From Candidatus Bacteroides merdigallinarum (GTDB lineage Bacteria; Bacteroidota; Bacteroidia; Bacteroidales; Bacteroidaceae): DNA of 64,000 bases. The notes below the pieces were generated by a model. That model was not told the origin of the DNA and did no database searches. It saw only the letters and a program-made list of their open reading frames with translations. Positions 56,551-64,000 of the stretch are shown here, piece by piece. Made by a program: the position numbers and the translations under genes. The number at the start of each line of letters is the position of its first letter. The first letter of the stretch is position 1. Location: the NCBI GenBank assembly GCA_019116285.1, contig DXBX01000032.1, positions 1 to 64,000 of the forward strand, in the 5' to 3' direction.

Positions 56551-57516
56551 TTATTTCGCAAGATGCCTCAGATGTCCGCATTCCTTTTGCAAATAGTTCA
56601 ACGCTGCGGCTCTTTCTTTCGGACTCATATCATCCGATTGCATTTGCTCCATAAATTCCCAAATATCTTCCAGGATACGTTTCTCCTGATAGAAGCGAAG
56701 GAGGGTTTGATGGATGGTGAAATCTACGTGTTTTTCTTTGTATCTGCCATAAAACAAATGGAACCAAGGCTTGTCGGCGAGGAAAAACAAATCGGCTTCG
56801 GGCGGAGCAAGCCTTAATCCCTCCCAATCTATCAAACTAAGGCGGTTTGCACATTGAAGCAGATTGCCCTCGTGGATATCCGTATGACATAGGACATACC
56901 TTAAAGGCATATCCTTCAATTGGTCAGCCAATGAGGTCAGTTGTTTCAAATGGCCGAGTATAGTCCCCATATAGGGCGCTATCTGCTTACGCAAATCCTC
57001 TTTCAAGCAACTATCGGCAGCAGCTAATATATCAAGCAAGGGCTTGCTAAAGCGGATATTGAAATCCTCTTTGATGTTGCCCGTAGGCAAGGGTATTTCC
57101 TCTCCATAAGCGTGTAGTTCGGCTACTATGTCGGCAAGTTGAAGTATCTGTTCTATGGAGAATCCGGAATGAAGCAGGTTGTTTCCTTCGATGTAATCGC
57201 CCACCAGATAGATATGGTGCTCGTCTTCGCGGCTATATTCCCCTTTCTCGGTTGTCAAAGGATGTACGATTTTGCCGGATAAAGCCGTATGGGCATTCAG
57301 CCAACAGACGATAGGCATATAATCTTTTATCCTTGCGGTCAATTGGGCGGTAGATGTCCTCGACTTGTCATAGACTTTCACCAAGAACTTCCGGTTCTCA
57401 ACGTCCGTCGCCCTATAAGCCAATGCAGACCAACCTCCTTCCATCGGGACAACCGACTCCGTTTCAATAAGATAGTGCTCTTCCAATACACTTTTGATGA
57501 TTTGCTCTAAGTCCAT
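56551..57516 (-). CDS. Aminoglycoside phosphotransferase-fold kinase (APH(9)-like)
   Basis: From the ATG of MDLEQIIKSVLEEHY the protein is 321 residues. The kinase fold is shown by the catalytic loop YVLCHTDIHEGNLL and the metal motif LIDWEG. The phrases DWEGLRLAPPEADLFF and YQEKRILEDIWEF resemble, from memory, the spectinomycin kinase APH(9). Many proteins of this fold phosphorylate choline, homoserine or other small molecules, so resistance cannot be assumed. It is lower in GC than its neighbours. It diverges from a GNAT gene. Confidence 0.75.
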   Translation of the reverse strand: MDLEQIIKSVLEEHYLIETESVVPMEGGWSALAYRATDVENRKFLVKVYDKSRTSTAQLTARIKDYMPIVCWLNAHTALSGKIVHPLTTEKGEYSREDEHHIYLVGDYIEGNNLLHSGFSIEQILQLADIVAELHAYGEEIPLPTGNIKEDFNIRFSKPLLDILAAADSCLKEDLRKQIAPYMGTILGHLKQLTSLADQLKDMPLRYVLCHTDIHEGNLLQCANRLSLIDWEGLRLAPPEADLFFLADKPWFHLFYGRYKEKHVDFTIHQTLLRFYQEKRILEDIWEFMEQMQSDDMSPKERAAALNYLQKECGHLRHLAK

Positions 57517-57607
57517 ATATGATGCGAAACAAGAATTATTCTTTAGATACAGTGAAATGATTCCGTAAAGATAACGATATTTCCTATAAGATCGTCCCAA
57601 AAGCCAC

Positions 57608-57615
57608 TATCTTTG
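57608..57615 (+). promoter_or_regulatory. Promoter -7 box of the GNAT gene
   Basis: TATCTTTG lies about 45 bp before the ATG. The -33 region is weak. Confidence 0.6.
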
Positions 57616-57659
57616 CACCCATTATTAGGATTTCAGACAATAATCAAAACAAGATAACT

Positions 57660-58199
57660 ATGGAATTGATAACCGAACGATTGCTGCTGCGTCCCTGGAA
57701 GGAATCCGACGCAGAGAGTTTGTATCAGTATGCGAAAGACGAGCGGGTAGGTCCGATAGCAGGATGGCCGGCACACCGGAGCGTGGAGGAAAGCCGGGAA
57801 GTCATCCGGACCGTCTTTTCGCAGGAAGGCGTGTTTGCCGTGACCTTGAAGGGAGACGATACGGCAATAGGGTGCATCGGCGTGATACGCGGGGCGAAAA
57901 GCAACTTCCCCATCAGCGAGGACGAGGGGGAAGTGTCCTACTGGATTGGTGTCCCGTTTTGGGGCCAGGGACTGATACCCGAAGCCATGCGCGAGATTAT
58001 CCGCTACAGCTTCGAGGAGTTGGGGCTGAAAACCTTGTGGTGCGGCTATTTCGACGGGAACGAACAATCGCGGCGGGCGCAGGAGAAATGCGGGTTCAGG
58101 TATTTCAAGACCAACGAGAACCTGTATTGTCCGCTGACTGATGAGGTCCGCACGGAGCATGTCAGCAGGCTGGAGAGGGAAGAGTATTTCGCAAAGTGA
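57660..58199 (+). CDS. GNAT acetyltransferase, RimJ/RimL type
   Basis: This 179-residue protein begins MELITERLLLRPWKESD, typical of the RimJ/RimL branch. The acetyl-CoA binding strand and loop read YWIGVPFWGQGLIPEAMREI and the late motif GNEQSRRAQEKCGFRYF closes the fold. It may acetylate the N-terminus of a protein or a small molecule; the substrate is unknown. It is next to an APH-fold kinase gene but on the other strand. Confidence 0.88.
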   Translation: MELITERLLLRPWKESDAESLYQYAKDERVGPIAGWPAHRSVEESREVIRTVFSQEGVFAVTLKGDDTAIGCIGVIRGAKSNFPISEDEGEVSYWIGVPFWGQGLIPEAMREIIRYSFEELGLKTLWCGYFDGNEQSRRAQEKCGFRYFKTNENLYCPLTDEVRTEHVSRLEREEYFAK

Positions 58200-58208
58200 T
58201 TGCCTTTT

Positions 58209-58369
58209 GTACCCCACGCGTGGGGTATCGCAAGGGGTCACGCGTGGGGTACTTTCAAGGGTATCTGATACTGTTGACGATGGGTATCTGATACTGTTGA
58301 CGATGGGTATCTGATACTGTTGATGAAGGGTATCTGATACCCTTGACGAAGGGTCACCGTGACTGTTCA
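58209..58369. repeat. Tandem array of 23-bp units and nested palindromes
   Basis: Units of 23 bp beginning GGGTATCTGATAC lie at 58259, 58282, 58305 and 58328, with a degenerate fifth at 58351. The core GTATCTGATAC is nearly palindromic. Just before, ACCCCACGCGTGGGGT at about 58210-58226 is a perfect palindrome and is partly repeated. The array follows the GNAT gene. Confidence 0.85.
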
Positions 58370-58399
58370 TCCATCCTTATAACTAGAACTGACAACGAT

Positions 58400-58606
58400 A
58401 TGAAAACTCTACTACTAGCCTGCCTTGTCCTCCTGATGGCCGGATGCGGCGGGCGCAACGACAGCCATGCACTAATCATTGCCGAGCAAGGCAGCTTCGC
58501 CGTGGGTGGCACAGTGCTGAAAGATTCCTTGGAACATACCTACCACGGCGACCACGTTGCCGTGATTGACCGTTCCCTTGCGTTTACGCATAGGATGTAT
58601 ATATAA
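58400..58606 (+). pseudogene. Truncated lipoprotein, N-terminal remnant of an alpha/beta-hydrolase-like protein
   Basis: A lipoprotein signal (LLLACLVLLMAGC) is followed by IIAEQGSFAVGGTVLKDS and TYHGDHVAV. That order (QGSFAVGGTV then HGDHA) opens a family of secreted alpha/beta hydrolases, as I recall it. The frame then changes to unrelated residues and stops after 68 codons in all, where the family needs about 300. It is therefore probably a truncated remnant. It may still make a short lipoprotein. The 23-bp repeat array ends just upstream. Confidence 0.5.
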
Positions 58607-58710
58607 TAGGTATGCGCTTTTAGTGTTTTTTAGGGATTATCCCCACAGCTAGGTATTGTAGGATGACTCTGTGCCGAAGAGAGGGGAGGGCAGATTACCG
58701 ATTTTTGGTG

Positions 58711-58743
58711 ATTGCAGGATAGGGCAGGCCGGTTGTATCTTTG
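58711..58743 (+). promoter_or_regulatory. Promoter of the Xus-type operon
   Basis: ATTG (58711-58714) and TATCTTTG (58736-58743) are 21 bp apart, about 30 bp before the receptor ATG. I see no clear Fur box. Confidence 0.65.
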
Positions 58744-58773
58744 CAGTGCGAAATTTAAACCACTGACAGATAT

Positions 58774-61197
58774 ATGAATACAAAGACCACCCTGATTCTT
58801 TTCCTCCTGTTTATAGTCGTCACTGCGGCGCAGGCACAACATCACCGTGGCCGTCGCCATCATCGTCCCCACGGCATCGAACTGAGCGGACACATCACCT
58901 CTTCGGAGGGCGGTATCATCGACTTTGCGGCCGTCCAGCTGAAAGATACTCCGCATGGGGCTTACGTCGACACCGAAGGCCGTTACCGTTTCCACGCTCC
59001 GGCAGGTACCTATACTTTGGTTGTCTCTGCCATCGGTTACGAGACCGTGGAGAAGGAAATCACCCTGCGCCGTGGCGAGGACCGCACGTTGGACTTCACC
59101 CTTCGCCCCGAACACCGTCAATTGGAAGAAGTGGTGGTCACCGCTTCCGGCGTAGGCCGCGTGAAGCGTTCCGCCTACAATGCCGTGGCCGTGGATGCCA
59201 CCGAGTTGCACAACTCCGCCAAGACCTTGGGCGATGCCTTGGCCAAGGCTCCCGGCGTGAAGCTGCGCGAGAGTGGGGGCGTAGGCTCGGATACCCAGTT
59301 GATGTTGGACGGTTTCAGCGGCCGCCACGTCAAGATCTTTATCGACGGTGTGCCGCAGGAAGGGGCAGGAAAGGCTTTGGACCTGAACAACCTGCCGGTG
59401 AACTATGCCGAGCGCATCGAGGTCTACAAGGGAGTGGTGCCCGTGGGCTTCGGCACGGACGCGCTGGGTGGAGTGGTCAACATCGTCACTGCCAAACAGC
59501 GCGAGGGCTGGCACCTGGATGCCTCTTATTCGTATGGCTCGTTCAACACGCATAAGTCCTACGCCCGTTTCGGACAGACGCTGCGCAACGGCTTCACTTA
59601 CGAGGTCAACGCCTTCCAGAACCTGTCGGATAATGACTACTACATTGACAATTACATCACCGAGTTTGGCGATGACGGCATCACGGAGAATACCGATCCC
59701 AGCAAGATCTATCACGTGAAGCGCTTCAACGACCGTTTCCACAACGAGGCAGTGATAGGCAAGCTGGGCGTGACGGGCAAGTCCTGGGCCGACCGTCTGA
59801 TGCTGGGCTTCACCTGGTCCAATTATTACAAGGAGATACAGAACGGCGTGTACCAATACATCGTCTTCGGACAGAAGCACCGCAAGGGCCACTCCTTCGT
59901 CCCCTCGCTGGAGTACAGCAAGCGCGACCTCTTCACCAAAGGCCTTGACGTTGTCTTGGCTGCGAATTACAACCACAATCTGACGCAGAACATCGACACC
60001 GCTTCGTGGAAGTACAACTGGCTGGGACAGCGCAAGCCCCTGACCAGCCCCGGCGAGCAATCCTACCAGGACAACGAATCGACCAACAAGAATTGGAATG
60101 CCACGCTGACCGTGAACTACCGCATCGGGCGTGTCCATGCCTTTACGTTGAACCACGTGCTCAGCACCTTCGAACGCACCACCGTCTCCTACAGTGGCGG
60201 CGCCTCGAAGATAACCAGCTTCGACATCCCCAAGGTGACGCGCAAGAACATCACCGGCCTGTCCTACCGCCTGATGCCTTCCGAGCGTTGGAACCTTTCC
60301 GCCTTCGGCAAATACTATAACCAATACAACCGGGGACCTGTCTCCCAGAGTGCGGACGGCGTGGGCAGCTACGTCAATATGTCCAAGCAGGTCAGCTCCT
60401 TCGGCTATGGCGCGGCGGGTACGTGGTTCATCCTCGACGGCTTGCAGGCCAAGCTGTCCTACGAGAAGGCCTACCGACTGCCCACGACCGATGAGCTGTT
60501 CGGTGATGAAGACTTGGAAGCCGGCCGTGCGGACCTCCGTCCCGAGAACAGCCACAACATCAACCTCAACCTGAGCTATACCCGCCAGTTCGGGCGTCAC
60601 GGGCTCTATGTGGAAGGCAGCTACATCTACCGCGACACGAAGGACTACATCAAGCGCAGCCTGGATGCGGTGGGCGGCACCAGCTTCGGCATCTACGAGA
60701 ACCACGGGCGTGTCAAGACCAAGGGTTTCAACGTCTCTGCCCGTTATAGCTACGGGCGTTGGCTCAGTCTGGGCGGCACGTTCAACAATCTCAACGCCCG
60801 CGATGCCGAGCGTTACCTGGCCGGGAATACCCAGCAGGAGAGTATGACGTACAACCAGCGCATCCCCAACCAGCCCTACACGTATGCCAACTTCGATGCC
60901 TCCTTCACGTGGCACGACCTCTTTGCCGAGGGCAATGTCCTGACGCTGACCTACGACGGGTTCTACCAGCACGAGTTTCCTCTCTATTGGGAGCATCTGG
61001 GTGACCCCACCACCAAGAGCCGTGTGCCCGACCAGCTTTCGCACAGTTTAATCCTGGGCTACTTCCTGAAGAACGGCCGCTACAACCTCTCCCTGGAGTG
61101 CCGCAACCTGACGGACGAGAAGCTGTATGACAACTTCAGCCTCCAGAAGGCAGGCCGTGCGTTCTATGGCAAGGTGCGGGTGTACTTCGGCAAATGA
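58774..61197 (+). CDS. xusA: TonB-dependent receptor, XusA-like
   Basis: This 807-residue outer-membrane receptor has a signal peptide ending AAQAQ and a His/Arg-rich stretch (HHRGRRHHRPHG). A CarboxypepD_reg-like domain follows at about 35-110. The TonB box and plug come next (EEVVVTASG near 120, LDGFSGRHVKIFIDGVPQEG, GVVPVGFGTDALGGVVNIVTAK), and then a barrel ending in Phe (VRVYFGK). With the DUF4374 lipoprotein and the PepSY protein downstream it forms the same gene set as XusABC of B. thetaiotaomicron, which imports enterobactin-type xenosiderophores. The substrate here is inferred. Confidence 0.82.
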   Translation: MNTKTTLILFLLFIVVTAAQAQHHRGRRHHRPHGIELSGHITSSEGGIIDFAAVQLKDTPHGAYVDTEGRYRFHAPAGTYTLVVSAIGYETVEKEITLRRGEDRTLDFTLRPEHRQLEEVVVTASGVGRVKRSAYNAVAVDATELHNSAKTLGDALAKAPGVKLRESGGVGSDTQLMLDGFSGRHVKIFIDGVPQEGAGKALDLNNLPVNYAERIEVYKGVVPVGFGTDALGGVVNIVTAKQREGWHLDASYSYGSFNTHKSYARFGQTLRNGFTYEVNAFQNLSDNDYYIDNYITEFGDDGITENTDPSKIYHVKRFNDRFHNEAVIGKLGVTGKSWADRLMLGFTWSNYYKEIQNGVYQYIVFGQKHRKGHSFVPSLEYSKRDLFTKGLDVVLAANYNHNLTQNIDTASWKYNWLGQRKPLTSPGEQSYQDNESTNKNWNATLTVNYRIGRVHAFTLNHVLSTFERTTVSYSGGASKITSFDIPKVTRKNITGLSYRLMPSERWNLSAFGKYYNQYNRGPVSQSADGVGSYVNMSKQVSSFGYGAAGTWFILDGLQAKLSYEKAYRLPTTDELFGDEDLEAGRADLRPENSHNINLNLSYTRQFGRHGLYVEGSYIYRDTKDYIKRSLDAVGGTSFGIYENHGRVKTKGFNVSARYSYGRWLSLGGTFNNLNARDAERYLAGNTQQESMTYNQRIPNQPYTYANFDASFTWHDLFAEGNVLTLTYDGFYQHEFPLYWEHLGDPTTKSRVPDQLSHSLILGYFLKNGRYNLSLECRNLTDEKLYDNFSLQKAGRAFYGKVRVYFGK

Positions 61198-61203
61198 CGC
61201 TTT

Positions 61204-61308
61204 CACAGTACGGCTGTGACGTTGTAACACTCTTACTGTGATGATGTAACATCCGTACTGTGACGATGTAACATCCGTACTGTGATGATGTAACATCCGT
61301 ACTGTGAC
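61204..61308. repeat. Tandem array of about five 22-bp units
   Basis: Units read AACATCCGTACTGTGATGAT with an extra GT and start at 61226, 61248, 61270 and 61292. A degenerate one comes first. The array lies immediately after the receptor stop codon. Confidence 0.85.
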
Positions 61309-61340
61309 ATACTGTGAAGTGTGCAAGTGTGAAATGATGA

Positions 61341-61565
61341 TTTAGATGAAACGTCAATGGTAACTGATTTCCCCTCCTCCGGGGAGGAGGGGTGGCCAAC
61401 GGCCGGGGTGGTAGCGGCAGCAACAAATGCCCTTAACTAAAACACAATATTGTAGAGCGTTTTTGCCGCTACCACCTCCCCCTTCGGGTACTCCTCCTCC
61501 CCGGAGGAGGAGAAATGAGTTACTACCGTTTCAATCAGCCCGCTAAATTTCCATTTATCGTAACT
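61341..61565. repeat. Hairpin-forming dispersed element, copy 1
   Basis: The element has two perfect 22-bp palindromes at its edges (61371-61392 built on CCCCTCCTCC, and 61491-61512 built on CTCCTCCTCC) and inner arms GGTGGTAGCGGCA/TGCCGCTACCACC (61407-61419 and 61464-61476). The same block recurs at 63081-63305 with no gaps and about 18 differences in 220 bp, only about 6 in the central 148. It carries no ORF. MITE-like or regulatory are both possible. Confidence 0.88.
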
Positions 61566-61590
61566 AATGATATTACATATAACAAATTAA

Positions 61591-63057
<1,467 letters not shown>

Positions 63058-63080
63058 AGAACTTGTGAATCGAATAGGAA

Positions 63081-63305
63081 TTTAGATGGAACGTAAATGG
63101 TAACTTATTTCCCCTCCTCCGGGGAGGAGGGGTGGCCAACGGCCGGGGTGGTAGCGGCAGCAACAAATGCCCTTAACTTAAGCACAACATTGCAGGGCGT
63201 TTTTGCCGCTACCACCTCCCCCTTCGGGTACTCCTCCTCCCCGGAGGAGGAGAAATCAGTTACCAACTTTTCAATCAACCCGATAAATTATCATTTACCC
63301 CAACT
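63081..63305. repeat. Hairpin-forming dispersed element, copy 2
   Basis: This is the second copy of the element at 61341-61565, offset by exactly 1740 bp and in the same orientation. It fills the whole gap between xusB and xusC and ends one base before the xusC ATG. Its perfect 22-bp palindromes are at 63111-63132 and 63231-63252. Its hairpin arms match those of copy 1 without change. Confidence 0.88.
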
Positions 63306-63306
63306 T

Positions 63307-64000
63307 ATGACAAAGAAACTTTTCCGTCAACTGCATCTTTGGCTTTCGGTCCCCTTTGGCATCCTGCTCACGCTGATATGTTTCTCCGGCGCGATGCTGG
63401 TGTTTGAGGATGAAGTGACGCAGTGGGCCAAGCCGCATCTCTACCGTGTGCCGGATACGTCCGGTACACGGATTTCCACCGAAGAGGCCGCAGCCTTGGT
63501 GGCCGCCACCTTGCCTGAAGGGGTGAAGGTGCGTGGTGTCAAGACATTCCCCGATACCGACCGCACCTACCAGGTCCGCCTCTCCAAGCCCAAGCACGCT
63601 TCGGTATTTGTCAATCCCTATACGGGGGAAATCATCGGCAAGTACGAGCGTCTGCCTTTCTTCCAGACGATGTTCCGCCTGCATCGCTGGTTGCTGGGCA
63701 GCCGTCCGGCAGACGGAGGCATCTATTGGGGCAAGCTGTTGGTAGGCATCAGTACGTTGCTGTTCGTGTTCGTGCTGCTGTCCGGAGTCGTCATCTGGTG
63801 GCCTCGGACAAAGAAAGGATTGCGCAACAGCCTGAAGATTGTCACCCGCCGGGGCTGGCCCCGCTTCTGGTATGGCCTGCACGTAGCGGGTGGGATGTAT
63901 GCCTTGCTCCTGCTGTTGCTGATGGCGTTGACCGGGTTGAGCTGGTCCTTTGGCTGGTACAGGGAGTGGGTGTATGGCTTGTTGGGAGCGGATGCCCGCC
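63307..64000 (+). CDS. xusC: PepSY-domain inner-membrane protein, XusC-like (partial)
   Basis: This gene is absent from the ORF track because it runs off the window. From ATG 63307 it reads MTKKLFRQLHLWLSVPFGIL, a first membrane helix, then VFEDEVTQWAKPHLYRV. A periplasmic PepSY-like part follows (TYQVRLSKPKHASVFVNPYT). Then come the helix pair with LHRWLLGS and LLSGVVIWWPR, and WYGLHVAGGMYALLLLLL. The His residues in HLW, LHRW and LHVAGG suit heme or iron redox at the inner membrane. The 231 codons present have no stop. It completes the XusABC set. Confidence 0.85.
   Translation, partial: MTKKLFRQLHLWLSVPFGILLTLICFSGAMLVFEDEVTQWAKPHLYRVPDTSGTRISTEEAAALVAATLPEGVKVRGVKTFPDTDRTYQVRLSKPKHASVFVNPYTGEIIGKYERLPFFQTMFRLHRWLLGSRPADGGIYWGKLLVGISTLLFVFVLLSGVVIWWPRTKKGLRNSLKIVTRRGWPRFWYGLHVAGGMYALLLLLLMALTGLSWSFGWYREWVYGLLGADAR

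Noticed and set aside
58630-61044. 804-codon ORF antisense to the TonB receptor gene
   Set aside because: Shadow frame rich in Val, Gly, Ala and His, as produced by the complementary codons. No recognisable start region.
58209-61308. CRISPR-like arrays at the tandem repeats
   Set aside because: The units are directly adjacent with no unique spacers, and there are no cas genes in the window.

Overview
The window reads as chromosomal DNA from a Bacteroidales bacterium, most likely a gut Bacteroides or close relative. The grounds are promoters of the Bacteroidota type (TTTG about 19-21 bp upstream of TAnnTTTG) in front of many genes, weak Shine-Dalgarno sequences, many SPII lipoproteins, fimbrillin-type fimbrial operons, a SusC-like TonB receptor fold, and a Rho factor with a long low-complexity insertion. 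The species cannot be named from this sequence alone.

Layout. 0-5 kb: an ECF sigma factor with a probable anti-sigma protein, then argB-speA and aroK. 4.8-14.8 kb: a clean eight-gene minus-strand operon with its own promoter and terminator. It encodes a small membrane protein, a 1045-residue tubulin/FtsZ-like GTPase with a C-terminal GYF_2-type domain, a zinc-ribbon/membrane/MORN protein, and five exported proteins of unknown function. This is the best candidate for an undescribed system: a cytoplasmic tubulin-like protein coupled through two membrane proteins to a periplasmic set.

14.9-23.4 kb: a fimbrial operon (three fimbrillin-like lipoproteins and a thioredoxin-fold lipoprotein). An IS982-family element lies between its first gene and the likely native promoter, followed by a tyrosine recombinase gene and tRNA-His. 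23.5-29.4 kb: housekeeping genes folD, ffh, rho and tilS. 29.6-37.3 kb: a second fimbrial locus (AraC regulator, OmpA/DUF3575 protein, DUF5119 protein, fimbrillin, large tip-like protein). Its regulator and its DUF3575 gene each carry one in-frame stop, and the DUF5119 gene appears frameshifted in its signal peptide, so the locus looks switched off or decaying.

37.4-51.2 kb: hemW, a GH51 arabinofuranosidase, three envelope proteins, a MetH-type activation-domain protein overlapping pyrC, a DPM1-like glycosyltransferase, mfd and an EamA transporter. 51.6-58.6 kb: a lipoprotein, a queuosine-precursor cluster (YhhQ-like transporter, queC, queF), an AraC regulator, an APH-fold kinase, a GNAT acetyltransferase and a truncated lipoprotein. 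58.7-64 kb: a xenosiderophore-uptake operon of XusABC type (TonB receptor, DUF4374 lipoprotein, PepSY membrane protein running off the window).

The intergenic DNA is unusually rich in short tandem repeats with 21-24 bp units, several of them palindromic. There are also two copies of a roughly 220 bp hairpin-forming element flanking the xusB-like gene. All counts and alignments were made by eye; no database search was run.
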